Assembly: GCA_963082975.1 (NCBI GenBank)
Contig: OY720344.1
Location: 64,074,546-64,138,545 of the forward strand
Reading direction: 5' to 3'
DNA: 64,000 nucleotides
Source of the DNA: Labia minor
Taxonomy: Eukaryota > Arthropoda > Insecta > Dermaptera > Spongiphoridae
Made by a program: the position numbers and the translations under genes
Shown here: in pieces, positions 1 to 15,300 of the stretch
Position numbering within the stretch: the first letter of the stretch is position 1
Layout of the letters: every line of letters begins with the position of its first letter
The notes under the pieces: model-generated
The model's database searches: none
What the model saw: only the letters and a program-made list of their open reading frames with translations
What the model was told of the DNA's origin: nothing

Positions 1-181
1 ATGATCTATGGTTTTTAGTGAAACAACTGTTTATTTTGAAAGCTCTTTAAGTTTTTCTAGTTCAAGTAAGAGAATGCAAACAAAAAATGTGTTTCTAATT
101 AATTACTTTCAAAATAAACTCGTACTACATGTGTGTAAGAATTAATTATAAGTTATAATTTGAAATTTAAAAGATACTTAC

Positions 182-321
182 TGACTGCATTATCGCCAAG
201 GGGTAAAAGTGGATGCGCTGAAATACTATTACCGACTACATTAGACACACTTGCATGGTGTGACATATGACCGCTAGTATGCCGGAATGACTGTGATCTT
301 GCCAAACGCTCCGGCACAGGT
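182..321 (-). CDS. FARP: FARP coding exon 8 (residues 373-419), last exon in window
   Basis: The acceptor TTTTAACAG is followed by codons for [17 protein letters not shown] and a His/Ser-rich stretch, then [11 protein letters not shown]. The donor is a consensus GTAAGT at 181, leaving phase 1, so the gene continues left of the window. The Ser-rich composition matches the linker between FERM and RhoGEF in the family; no domain is visible here. Confidence 0.85.
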
Positions 322-3300
322 CTGTTAAAATAATAGGGTTTTATTTTACTTGATCAAAGGTTTTAAAATGATTGTGATTTTATATTTGCATGCAAATTTC
401 GAGAATAAACTTTAATCATTTGAATAGAAGATTTGTTTTGTTTTTTTATTTTATATCAAATTAAAGATTTATAAATACCAGTTTTGCAAATAGTATAATT
501 AAAATTTTATAGAATGATCAAAATAACACATCAATAAGAAAAATTATAATTATTTATAAGATATCTATATCTATATAATATATGTAAAAATAGAAATTTA
601 AAAAAATAAAAAATAATAAATAAATTTAAAAACAATTAAGAGGTATAATACATATATATGAATATATATTATTCTTCTAAACCTCTAAAACTCAACTTTT
701 AGTTTTAATATATTTCTACAATATAGAATGAAAGTAAAAATAAAATATCATTAACATAAGAATTAATATGAGAAAAATAATGCATAAAAACAATATTATA
801 TATATGTACTATATAACTATATATAAGATATATTATATATAGAATATATATTATATAAATATAATAATTAAAAAAAAACTATAATTAAAAATATTTTATA
901 ACTTTGAAAATGCATCTATTCGAATTATTGAAAAGTTAAACATGCGCATCAAAACAATTTATATATAAGATATCTATTTTTTTTAGTTATAGAAAATACA
1001 TTCAAGACTAAAATACAAATATATACTATTTTTTTCGAAATTAAGAAAACACTAAATATAAATTTGGGTATAAGTTCAAGTTAAATATAATATGAAAGAA
1101 ATTTATATATATTTAATTCAATTTTTATTTTGATATTTTTCCTTAAATATATATATATATATATAAGGTGTATATCTATATATATATATAAATGTAGATT
1201 TTAAAAATTATATTAAAAAATTTATAAATTACTTTTACTAACGAAGACAATTAAGTGCCTTATTAATGTGTTGCTGTTTTTATAAGAAAGAGAGAGAAAT
1301 ATTTAAGAAGGATTTATTTAACTAAAAGATCATGCTTGAGAAACATTTTAATAGGAAAACAAAAAAAAAACAAAAAACAAAAAACAAAAAAAAAAAAAAA
1401 TTGAAAAAAATAGAAACATGCCCGATTCACGATTAAGCGGTTAATACTTACAAAGCCAAGAGCAGTCAGTGCGACAAATCTAAATTGCTAAAATAAAAAC
1501 CGATAGCCTGCTTTAATTTTTGCATTTTCGAATAGTTTCAGCAACAAGCAAATTTCTGGCACTTTAAATTCGCGAAAAGGTAGAATCTTTGAAATATGGA
1601 GTGTATGAAAACTAATTCATTAATTCATAAACATTTAAAGTCATTATTATTTATCTATATTTTTATATATGTATTTATTATTAATCAATTAATAAAATCA
1701 ATAAAAAAATAATCAAAATTATAAAAATTAAATTAAAATAAATAAAGAAAGAATAAATAAAAAATAAAAAAATAAATGCATGGTTATATGAGTATTATTA
1801 TTATTAATAATTTTAATTTTTTGATCTTTTATCTAGGTCGTTAAGAAAGTAAGTTAAGGAAATAATCTAAATACTAATCTACAAAACATTTCGTTGTTAA
1901 AATTATTATTTTTTGTTCTTTTATTTATTATTTATAATAGTTTTTTTGAATTTAATACCTTTGAAATGCAGTGCGCTTAACATAATTTTCCCGGACAAAT
2001 TCCACAATCTGTTTTTGTGTTTTTCCACTATATCTAAAAAAAAAAAAATAAATTGGTAAATAAATAAAAAATGAAATATGCTTATGAAGTTAACGAATTT
2101 CAAGTTATATATGGAATCTTATAAATCAAACAATGGATATATCCTTTTATTTAGTATAGGCTTAAATAATTTATTATGAATTTAAAAAAAAACTGATGTT
2201 TTAATATATATATAATTAAAATGAATTAATAAATTATTAAAATTATTAAATTTGGAACTAATAAGTTTAAACTATTTTTTTTTTAAACAGGCCTAATCAA
2301 TGAGGAATAGTCAATCTGGCCAAAATTTCACTAATCATTAAATTTTTTTTTCACTGCTTCTTAATTAAGTACTATTTTTTTAATTTCTAATGAATTAAAT
2401 AAATGAATGGTTAATTATTAAAAAATACTTAAAATAAATTTAAATTTAAATGATAAAACAAAGTATAAAAGTAATAATTATAAAAGAAATTGCATATTAC
2501 TTTAAAAATTTATACATTTTCTTTAAATATTTAAATGTATTAAAAAATAATCTAATTTTAGTAACTAAATTCTTTACTTGAATTATATTATTATAATACT
2601 AATACAATAATTTAAATAAATAATTATTAAAAAATCATTAAATTATAAAACAATTAATTTATTTGTATTTGTAAATACAAAAATATTTACCTAAAACTTG
2701 ATCCACGGCTAAGAACTCTAGTTTTTTGACGAGGAACGTGTTTAACAACTGTGCATCGAAAAAATCCATGATTTTCCACACATTTTTTCCAAAAATTCTT
2801 ACATTCATTTCTGCCTTCGAAGAAAAACTCGACCGTATCTTTATAATATCCCTGTCAAAAAATAAATAAATAAATAAAATAAAATAAAAAATAATAAAAC
2901 TATATTATAATTTTAATTTATAAATTAATATATTAAATTTATTAAATAAAATATCATCTTAAATTATAATTATTGATATTATTTATTAAATAATACTAAA
3001 ATAAAATTAAAATGATCACAAAAAGCTTAAAATTAGTTTCATCAATCAACATGCAAATATAAAAAACGTAATTAGTTTAAATATTTCCATGCACATTCCT
3101 TATTTATATATTAATACTATATATTTTAAATATCTTATTGTTCATTATTTATTTCTACATATAATTTCTATGATAATTATTTATAAAAATTAATAAAATA
3201 CGTATTAACAAAACAATAGTTATATTAGTTTTAAAATCCTTTGAATGATTCTGAAAAATTAGTAAAAGGAAATTGCGATAATATTTATTAATTTTATTTT

Positions 3301-6300
3301 ATTTAATAAAAGATGATTTCTAACAAAATTATTATTATTATTATTGTGGGTGATTGAGAGGATATAATATTTTATTTTATAAATTATTTGTCCAATAATT
3401 TATAATAGTTTTTATTTTCTATTAATGACAATTAAAAAAAGCTATAATAAATTACCAAAATAATATTTTTTTTATATTGTGATGGATTTAAACATGTTCA
3501 GGATTTTCATTCATTATGAGATTTATTTATTTTTTTAAAATGTGGAATTAAAACACTAAATTACTTTTTTTTTAAATAAAAACAAATCTAGCATAATTTT
3601 ATATGTATATGTATTTACTAATATAAAAATAAAAAAAAATAAATAGTATAATAAAAATTAAATTTTAAATGAAACGAAAATAATATCTTCATTAAATTTT
3701 CAATTTTCAATGTTAATGTTTTAAAAATAATTAATTTAGAGGAACAAAAAATTAAAAATAAATGAAAATCATATATTCTCTATCAGGGGTCGGCAACCAC
3801 AGGTGCCCGCGAAGCATTTTCAAGTGCCTGCATTCAAATTACTAAGTATTTAATTATTATTAATGTTTTTGCGATCAGGCTCTTAAACATTTTCGAATTT
3901 TCAATATGGCTCTAAGTATCACCAAGTGTGCCCACCCCTGTTATATTATTTCAGAAATGTGCCCGACTATTGAAAAAGATTGCCGACCCCTGCTGAATAT
4001 GATAGATGATATGATATTAGATAGAAGAAGTTTGGGGAAATTTCGTTTTTTTTTTCATAAAAGTCTTTTAATGTTGGAAATTTCGAAAATTGGACTCAAA
4101 CATACATTAAATCCTAACTATGTTTGCAATTATTTATTACATTTATACAAATATATAATTATTCATTTATTCTAATTAAAATTAGATATATATATATAAT
4201 CAATAGATATTGATTAATATATGTACAATATTTTTTTTTAAATCATTCAATTACATACTTAAAATCTTACTAATATAAATAAATGAAGCTAAATTAAAAA
4301 TTAAAATATATTGTTATATGAATAATTAATTATTTAAATATTTCAAAAAACATGAATATATCAAACCCTTTCAATCACTCCAAAAATATTATTAAAACGT
4401 TTAGCAAAAATAAAAATAAAATAAATCTTAGAAATTTACAAGAGGATTAATTATATAGAGATCCTGTTGTAATAAATAATATGTAATGATAATAAAATAG
4501 TAAAGTAATAAAATGATAATATAATAGTTATAAAAATGATCTAGTTTTCATACAAAGAGGGAACAGAGAAAATGTTTTATTTTGATTTACCTCCGACTGT
4601 GTCACCAGGGGCATAACACGAGAGTCGACCACGAAACAACAAAGAACACAAATTAACATCAAGAAGAATTAAAACAAATATTTAATAGCAGAAAAATTTC
4701 TTTCTTTAACTTACCGCTTAAAATTCTTATTTACTAAATGTAATATGTATAAATTTTTAAATAAATATATGTATATACATATGATTTGTATAGAATAATT
4801 GTAGAAATAAGAAATAATTAATCATTTAACATTTAATGATTTAACAATATTTTAAAGAAATTATGATGAATGAGTTAAAGAACCACAACCACAATATTTA
4901 ATATTTATAAATATTTTTAATTTTTTTTTTTTATAAACTTATCAATTAATATTATTTTATGAAAAAGTGGTTTAAATGAAATTTTTCTTTTATACTTTTA
5001 TAAAAAGCACTGACATCACACCATTTACATTAAAAACAAACATGATTTCATTTGTTTTGTTATTTTATTTTTTTAATAAATAATTTCATTGTTTTAATTT
5101 AGCATTTACCTTTCACAAAATAATATTTAATGTTTTGTAGAGAATTTTTTTAAATTATAGATGAAATTTAGAAAGAGAAATTACAAAAATACTTTTTTGA
5201 TAGGAAAGATTATCAATTGATTGAACAGAAAACGGTGGAGATGAGGAATATTATATATAAATAAAAAATACAAGTATTTTAGAACAATTCACACTTTTTA
5301 TCAGAACAATGAAAAAGTCGGGTTTCACTTGTCTAAAAGCAATTTTTTATGATGACTGATTAATAATATTAATATAAAAACAAATGAAATCATTTTAAAT
5401 ATAAGACAAATGAAAATAAAAATAGACAGAGAGAGAGAGAGAGAAGCATCCATTTACTCTTGAGGAAAAAAAACATTTAAAACAAAAGAAAAATAAAACA
5501 TATTGATAAAATATACTCACATATCCTTCAGGATGAAGTTTAATAAGGAATCGTTTTCTTTTAAAACTTATTTTACGTATTTTTGCCCAACTAAAGGTAT
5601 TTATCTTGGTATAGTTTTGGAAAACTAATATGCCCATATGAGCAACAGCAAGATTGAGAGGTACACCTTCATGGTCCTGGAAATCATTAATAATTATAAT
5701 TTTATAAATTGATTTTAAATCGATAATAAATAATTTGAAATGATAAATAAAAAATAATTATAAATTTTTTTATTTTTTTATTTTAAATATATATACAAAC
5801 AGTTTAAAAAAATAAAAAATGAACTATAAGTAAATAATTATAAAATTAAAAAAATATTTACTATGTAATCTAATTAATTAGTTAATTAATTAATAATTAA
5901 TTTAATATTTTAAATTTAAATCAACGGTAAAATACTGAACAAATGAAGTTGAGGATGAAGATTCAAACTTCACACAGTTCACACAAATTTAATATTTAAT
6001 GTAATATGATTAAAATAAATAAAACTGGCTATTGCATTTAATCCATAGAATCAATAAAATGAAAAAGTAAATAAATTTGAAAATATTATTATTTATGAAT
6101 ACACATTCAAAACAATGAAGAGGGGATAAAAGTTAATTAATATAAAAACCTTAGCCGGATGCATTTTTATTCCATAGAGTTCACAACGCCGACTTGTTTC
6201 TAATAGATTAAGATCCGCCTCTGCTGGAGATTGTCCTGCATGCTTTTTATGATTTTCCATTATTCTTCGTTCTAGATCCGGGTCCTGCCCGGGAGTGAAT

Positions 6301-9300
6301 TTATAAGAAGAGAGGTATGTATGATCAGGATAGTCTTCCGAAACGTAATCTCCACATTCGGCTGGAAAAAGATAAAATATACAAAATTAATCAATAAAAA
6401 CTGATATAATTAATTTTAATATTTAATAAAAACATAAATACAATTAATATCCTACATTAAAATCAATATCTAGAAAATAAAGTATTTATTATATTTTGAT
6501 ATAAACATTATTATTAAAAATTTTAATATTAATACATTACTAATTATTTATGTAATAAAACTAACGTTTGTATAATTATATTTTAATTTTTAATCCATAT
6601 TATTTTATATATAATATACATATTTGAATTATATTAATTTAAGTAAAATTTAATAACTTGTTCTTAGTAATAAATATTATAGGATTCAATTAATATTATG
6701 GCAATGTTGAATTACCTTGTACTATATAGGATGCCATAAGGGCAGCAGTATTATCGTTACATTGCAGTGATCCTTGAGCAAGATCTCGTTTTATTTGTAA
6801 ACAGAAGAGATAACGTGTAAATTCCTCTTCTAGCTGTGCCGGATCAGGCGTATAAAACTTGACACAAAATCGAAGTAAGGTGTCCACCAATGAGAGTCCA
6901 ACTTGTCTTGAAAGTGGCTTTTCTAAGTCCAACCAATACTAAAATAATAAAATATCAATTATTTAAAAATATTTTTAACAATTATGGTTGACCTATGTCC
7001 CGAGAGATCCTGAAACTTATACTGGATATTAATTTTTATAGGACCATTACCGAAATTAAGTCGTCCGCTTTGCGTAAGCTAAATAATTTGTCCCATCATG
7101 TATATTCATTCTGCTAAATTGGAATATATTCTGAACACTTATCAGTTCAGTACACTTATATTAATTCATTCAGAATTTTTTTCTATATTGGATTAAAAAA
7201 AATAAATTTACATTAAATAAATGTATTCTTTTTTAGAAATAATCTTTTATAAATTTTATATTTTTACAAAAAAATTATGAGAAGAATAAAATTATCGAAC
7301 AAAACGAAAATGTTAATTAAAACAATGTCTGGTTCTCCACTCTTCAATATTTACCATACATACATACGAGTATATAAAAAATTAGAAGGATAGGAAAAAA
7401 TTTCTAATATTTTCTTATATTTTGTCACCTAAAGAATTTTACTGGAAATTTCCCATTAATCTGTGCATTAAGATTGACATCTCTAAGCAGGGCCAGGGAC
7501 GTATATAGCAAGAGAGAAGGGGCATTGCAAATAGTGATATGAGACGATTATTAATATTAGAATTATTATTATAAATTTTTATAAGTTGTCAAATACCTTT
7601 TTTAAACAGTTTAAATCTTTTAAAGATAATATTCAAACAGTCTAGTGATAATTTACTATTTAAATTTAATAGTAAAAATTAATATGATTAGCCAATTAAA
7701 TAATTAATCAATATTAAAAAAAATATTATGTATATCCGACATTTTCAGACAAATTGTCACGAAAAAAATACTAATAGTTTTCATCTTTTAAATTTTGTTT
7801 ATTTTTCTAAAAAAAAATACTTTTAATATTTTTTTATTAAGCATATTATATTAAATATATTATATATAATATATTATTATTGCTATATTATTTCAAAAAA
7901 GTACTCTTCAATAATAATTTTTTTAAATGAAAAATAAAATAAATAATAGATTTTATGTTATTTTATGGATGGGGGGCTGGAATTCCGTCCTTGCCTAGAG
8001 CCCGAAAATTCCTTAATCCTGCACTGATTCTAAGAATAGATAAATAAAAATATTGATAGAAATATCATTTTTTTACCGACGACCAAATTTCACAAGTGGA
8101 GATTTTTACATATCTCAACGAATCATGCATTTTCTTAACAGTAAAAAGTATTTTTAGCATGATGGCTGTCCGTCCGCTGTGTGTCTGTATAGATGTGTAC
8201 AGCTTGAACGGCTGAACGGATTTTGATGAAATTTGGTATATTTACTTAATGCATCAGTATGATGAATTGATCAACTTTTGGTGTATATCCGGAAACCGGA
8301 AGTGGTAGTATTACCGACCAAAGATAGGAAGGGAAGGGTTATTTTCACACCAAATTTCACATGAGGAAATTTTTTATACATATCTCCACAAATCATGCAC
8401 TTTGTATTGGTTTTATCCTCGAGAAAATCATCTTCATTTTCTTAATTTAAAATTATATGACGTCACCCAGCCCTTCATGACATCACAGCCAGCTCCTACT
8501 TATATATTATAAATAAAATAAAATTAAAAATATTTAAGTTATATCCATATCTGTTTTTATTGCATTAATAGATACATTTAAATTATTTGAAATTGTTTCT
8601 GTAGCTGGAAATTAATTTATTTCAAACCGTCGGTCGGTTCTGCGCTTGGCCACTAGTCAACTTATTTTAAAGTAAGATAACTAATTAATTTAATCATAGA
8701 ACAGGTTATATCTTAACAAATACAAATTAATCTTTAATAATAATAATAGGAATACAATTTTATTATTTAGTTTTTTATCGGATTAAAATTTTAGAAAAAT
8801 TGACTAAGTATGTTTTATTAATTTGCGCGCATCGTTCCCCCTTCATCTTAACGTCCCTCTCTCAATGCCAATCAGTTACTCTCACTTGACTTGGACTGTC
8901 AATAGTCACCCACCACCACACGTGCTCGTTTACTAGCAAAGTAAGCACACATACTCTCACTCATAAATAAAGTTAAAATTTTATTAATTAATTAATATTC
9001 ATTTAATTATAAAGGGTGTTTCTTTTAGAGGTATAGAACTTTAAATTGCAATAGAACAACGATGGATTATTCGATTGACATTAATTTTATTTATACGAAA
9101 GATAAAGGGTGTTTCTTTTAGAGGTATAGAACTTTAAATTGCAATAGAACAACGATGGATTATTCGATTGACATTAATTTTATTTATACGAAAGATAATC
9201 TTGTGGCATTACATTTTATATATGATTTCTGGCATATGACCGCCACGGCTGGCTCGGATGTAGTCCAATCTGGACGTCCAATTTTCGATAACTTTTTCCA

Positions 9301-12300
9301 ACATTTGTAGCCGTATATCGGCAATAACACGGCGAATGTTGTCTTCCAAATGGTCAAGCGTTTGTGGCTTATCCGCATAGACCAATTACTTTACATAGCC
9401 CCACAGAAAGAAGTCTAGCGATGTTAAATCACAAGATCTTGGAGGCCAATTCACAGGCCCAAAACGTGAAATTAGGCGGTCACCAAACGTGTCTTTCAAT
9501 AAATCGATTGTGGCACGAGCTGTGTAACATGTTGCGCCGTCTTGTTAGAACCACAGCTCCTAGACATCATGGTTGTTCAATTCAGGAACGAAAAAGTTAG
9601 TAATCATGGCTCTCTACTCATTCGGGTCTTCCTCAATGCTACGCTCTACAGTAGTAATAGCTTCTTCTGTACGCACCGTACGGAGTCTCTGGGGATGCGA
9701 GTTATCAATAAGAGTAAACGTGGTGCGAAAACGTTCCATGGTTAATCGAATTAAATGCTCTGATGGACAATTTTGTCGACGATAAAATGGACGTAGTTCA
9801 CGATACGTATTCCGCACAGAACCATTATTTTCGAAATAAAATTGCACTATTTGCAAGCGTTGTTCAGGCGAATTGCATGATGAATTGCCAAACCAAACTG
9901 AGAATAAATCACTTGACAGCTGTTAAATCGGTCGTCAACTTAATATAAGAAAATTTTATTATAAACACATATATGGATGATTTTAATATTAATACAAAAT
10001 ATTTCTCTTTCTCTCATATTTTCTTTATATATTATGATAAAATATTATTGATCTATTAATTAATGTTTTTATCACCTTCTGATTTTTGCCTCCACTGCCC
10101 TCCTCTCTCCATCAGCCTCCCACTTAAAGAAAATATTATACTTCCTCAATGTAGATAAACTACTATATGTTGTTTTAAATACTTTTGAATGATTTCAACT
10201 AAGTATGTTTTTGTTTATTTGGAGTGATTTTTAACAACAAATCCAATGAAAATACCATCAGCATTCTCTTTAATTATTTTTGTAATTTAATCAAAATTTT
10301 CAATATTTATTCATATTAATTTAATTTAATTTATACATAAAGATAGTAAAACTGGGAATAATAATATTTTCCAATATCTTAATAAATTCAAAATATGCTT
10401 TTAAATTAAAATTATTTAAAAAAAGAAAAAAATCAGAAAAAATAAGTTAATGAAATTTAATACCTCTTTATATACATGTATACCTATATAACAATAGATA
10501 TTATTATTGTTTTTTTCAATATCAGTGAATAATCCATTTCATCACAATTGATATATGTAAGTTATTTTATTTAAATTATTAACTTTATTTGATACTGATA
10601 ATATAAATATTTAAGTTATTTGTTTAGAGAGATAATTTATTTTAAAAAGGTTTAAAATAAATATAGATAGAAAAGAATTTCTAAAATTAAAAATTCTTTT
10701 ACTACTATATTTATTAAAACTTGTGGTTTTTATAATTATTAAAGGGATTTTTATTAAGACATCACATAGTTGTATAATTTTTTTAACTAAATAAATAATG
10801 TATAATATGTATAATTTATTTAACTAAATAAATAAATTATACAAATATGTGATGTCTTAATAAAAATCCCTTCAACTTTTATTACTAATTTATGTATGAC
10901 ATAATATAAACAGTGAATTATTTTGATTATAGTTGTAAAAGATAAACTACAGTGAGGGGGAGGAGGTAGCAATCATCTAAAATAAATGACGATATTTTCC
11001 CTTCTTATTTGAATTTACTTTTACTGCCTGTTGAGTAATTGAAGGACCGCGAAAGTTAAATACTGATCCTCAAAATATTTTTTTCAAACTGAATGTAAAA
11101 CACGGATTCAAAATAGCGAATGTAATTTCTCCAATTGATTTTTGAAAACAAATACCGAATGATTTCGTGATAAATTGAGAATGAGTATTGAAATAAAAAA
11201 TTACTAAGGGGAATATGAATTTTTTCTGGGTCTTTATAAAAAATTTCAAAAATACCAGAATTCCCAAAAATTCCTTGCAGAGTTTTGAAACACAGTTACA
11301 TACATTTAAACACATAAACATAATTCAACCAAAATTAAAAAAAAAAAATTCCTAAGAAAAATACTGAAAGAACCGATAAAATTAAAGTTTTTGATTTATT
11401 TCCTTTCTAAAAGAATGATTTTAATTAGATTTTATAATAAACTATATTAAGTATTTTATTTACATTAATATATATAATTTATTGCACAGTTGAAAATATT
11501 CTTTTATTCATTTTTCATACCTCCTTTGTTAATTTTCAAACCTTGCTAATGGCAGTTCATAAAAATACTAGTGATATTAAAATGTTTTTAAAAAATAATT
11601 ATTTTAAAAATTAACTTTCTAAATTACCTTAGTCCCGGTTGAATCTTGGTATTCCAGGCCAAAGTAGTCTGCTTCCAGCAAATGAAGCTGCTTGCATACT
11701 TGATCGAAAAGCACTCGTCCAACGGCTTTGGCCTAAAAATTAATGAGAAAAAATCAATAATTTATATTAATTCCTCTTTAATGTAATTTCGTACAAAGTG
11801 AGTTTTAAGAAGAAGTTCTGAGTACTGAAAAGAGAATGTAAAGGAACTATTCTTAATTTAAAGAAAAAAATCCACTTTCCATAAACACCCACCTGATTTA
11901 TATTAATTAAGTGATACTATTAGATAGAAAATCAATTTATACTAGAATCAATAACTATTGATTTTATAGCATGGTTTAATATTATAACATTTAAATTTTA
12001 TACTCAAACCAGGCAATTAAATCAAAACCAATCCGTTAAATTTCAAATAAAGTTTTGTTTATTAAAATTATAAATCAACAACAAGAATCATCAATAAAAA
12101 TTTAGTTAACACTAAACTTTTGATAACGATATTATTGTCGAAATGTGCAAAAAACAAAATTTGTTACAAACTAAATTGTAGTGCAATTATTTTATTTGTG
12201 TATACAGCGCAGCTGCTCGGTGCTTCTATATATATTCGTATTACATTACATTATCATTAGAATTTAAATTGATTGTTTTAAGATTTTTTCGTATATATGC

Positions 12301-15300
12301 CTTAGTTATTATTTTATATCTATAATAATAAAAGCAAATGTAATGTATGTGTCTGTCTGTCTGACCGAGCTCTCCAGGCAAATCTATCGCACGCAGGGAC
12401 ATGGAATTTTTTACACGGAAGCACAAAGGGGCTGGCCACCAGACCTCGAAGCCCGATTTTCGATTTTTTAATTAGAAAAATTTTAAAAAAATTATAAAGA
12501 ATATTAATTAAAAATAGTTTAGTTACCATACTAGATCATAGAGGCGCTGGTGGCGATAATTTGGCGGTAATTTAAATTCTGAGCAATGTGCAGATAAAAA
12601 TCTTTTTATATATCTACTAGCTGCTCAGAGCGCCTTCGGCGCTCTTCACACCTAGACGGGGGCTCCGCCCCCTGTACCCCCGAGTGGTACATAGTATTTG
12701 GTTGAAAGTAGTAAAAGGTTTTCATCCATTTTATTTCAATCCGTATATTACATAAAACATTCATTTCTTTTTGTGTTCTTATTCAAAATCTATTTTAATT
12801 TAATCAGTAAATTAATTATATATATTATTATTATTGTATATGTTATATCTATCTATCTATGTGGCTCAAAGATACTGGAAAGTTCTTGGCCACAACAACC
12901 ACATTTCTCCAAGTGTCCCTATCCTGAGCCCTTGTCCCATCTCTCTTACGTCCCTTCCTACGCGTCATTGGTTTTCCAAGCGGACGTTTTCCAATCGGTC
13001 TCCTCACCAATATCTTTTTCCTCTCCCATTATAGCCACGTGCCCTGCCTATCGCAGCTTTTTCCCTTTTATAACCCTAACTATTTCTGAAGATGCAGAGA
13101 GACCATGCAATTTCTTGTTATGCTGTCTCCCCCATTCCCTGGTGACCTCATCTTTCTTTGGCCAATAAATGCAGGGAAGAATCCTATTCTCAAATACTCT
13201 GAATCTACTCTCATCTCCCAGGGTCATAGACCATGCCTCCCACCCATATAATGCAACAGGCAAAATAATTTTTTATATATTCCCTTTGATAATAATTTTG
13301 AAGAGATAAGCCTCTTTATTGAAAAGATAACAGGCGTTTCCAGATTGCAACCCCGATTTAAATTCTTCTCAAATATTATTATCCTTCGTGATTACATTCA
13401 ATTTTTCTACATATTCAAATTCTACATTTTGTATCTTAAGATTTTGTATGTTAATACTCTTTCTCTTTGTTACTAAATATTTTTTCTTATCACTATTAAT
13501 TTCAAACCTCCATTAATTTTTCCTCGCTATCTGCAATTGCAATTTCCTAATCTCCTATTATATTTAAGTCGTCTGGGTAATCTAACATTTTACAATTGAT
13601 ATTTAATTTTTTTGATTCATTATAATAAAATTTAAACAAATAAAAATTTTCACTTTGTTAATTTATATAAATTTCAATTTACACTGATTGTGAGTGATAC
13701 GCTTTGCCAATACTCTGAATAATTTGTGTATAGAAATATTGAATGTTCTTAGCGAGATTTTTTAACCTTTCACTTTCAAATAGAAAAGAAGAAATATTCA
13801 AATATATAGAAAGAATAAATAAAAATTAAGTTAATATAAATATGATCTAAATATTTTATTAAATTAATTAAAATGGGAACTTTTAGAATAAATGATTTAA
13901 TTGAATTGATATTTAAATATTAGAATTTAAAATAAAAAGTGAAATATTATAATAATTCTTTTATTGAGAATCGCTATGATAATTCATTGTTTAAAATGAT
14001 TCCGCTCGAGCCAGTGGGCCACGCCAGGCTCTTGAATGAACAACACGGAGAATTATATAAACTTTAAAAAATTAATTTCTGCGGTTATTGTTTAGATATA
14101 AATGAAATTTATAGCCTATGTTACTCTAGAGGTATATAAGAATATTGTGATGAAATTTCATAGAAATCGGTTCAGCCAATTCTGAGTCTATAAAATAGTA
14201 ATTTTCCGGACAGACAGACAGACAGACAGACAGACATGAAAAATTCTAAAGTCACTTTTGGATTCTAGAGGTCATGAAACGCGAAGATATGCAAAAAATT
14301 TTAAATTCTGAGCAATGTGCAGACAAAAACCTTTTTATATATATATAGATGTATATATAAAAATAATCTAGGCGTGAAGAGCGCCGAAGGCGCTCTGAGC
14401 AGCTAGTTAAAGAATAAAAAAAGAATGATTTGAAAAATAGATACATTTTTGATGCTTTTCATTAAAAAAAAATTCAAATTTTAATAAAATGTTATTTTCA
14501 AAAAGTTCAACTGCTGAAAATTGAAACAATTAGATGATGTTTTTCAAAATGGAAAAGTTATGATAAACAGCTAGATTAATTCATTTTTATTAAAACTTTT
14601 AGTAAATATAAGTATAGTAACGGAAAAAGCAAGCTCCCGTCTAGCTAGTGCAGCACCATTCTCAACAGCAATAATATGTAAATTAAAATTAAAGAAATTA
14701 TTTTTTAATTAAAAATTAATTTTAAATGATTGGCAGTTTTATGTTTGTATCGTATTAAAAATTAATTTCTTTAATTTTGATTCATATATTAGTGCCGTTA
14801 AGAATGATGATGGACTAGCTAGAGTGGTGTTTAGTTTTTTCCGTCACTGTATAATCATTGCAGTTTTTATATTGAGGGAAGTTGAAGGTGTAGAAGCTGA
14901 AAAATATCTGAATTTTATTCTTTATATTAAAAAATATTGATTTATTGGACAGTTTTTGAATTAAAAGAAGGGTACTTTTAAAAAAATATTTTTGGATTAT
15001 GTAATATTCATAGAAAAGTTTGGTTTATATTATTAAATAATTAGTCAATGGTTATGTATATTTATTTGTCTAAGGTAATGCTTTATTTTTATTTCTATTT
15101 ATTAATAAATCCTTTATTTGTTTTTAATTTTTTTAGGAGAATTTGATATTTTCTCTTCTCTACATTAATAAAATTTGGTAATTTCAACTTGAGAACAGTT
15201 GTGAGACAAAATATAGAAAAGACGAATGAGATTCATTTAAAATATAAACATTATTTCCAAGAGATTGAATTTATCTTGACACAATTGTTCATTCTTATAC

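Noticed and set aside
1459-1486. A 28-nt possible microexon on the minus strand (acceptor TTTAG, donor GTAAGT) between FARP exons 7 and 8
   Set aside because: Exon 7 ends in phase 2 and joins exon 8 in frame directly. Including the microexon shifts the phase and reaches a stop early in exon 8. It could be a regulated poison exon, but nothing supports that.
3906-4175. Plus-strand open frame of 89 codons
   Set aside because: It runs through the right end of a hAT-like MITE into low-complexity DNA and has no recognisable domain.
4588-4636. GC-richer patch with a minus-strand donor-like GTAAAT in FARP intron 5
   Set aside because: There is no AG acceptor at a sensible distance, and exons 5 and 6 already join in frame with family-like protein across the junction.
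12698-13168. Plus-strand open frame of 156 codons
   Set aside because: It is antisense to the captured LINE fragment in Helitron H1; the LINE-like reading is on the minus strand.
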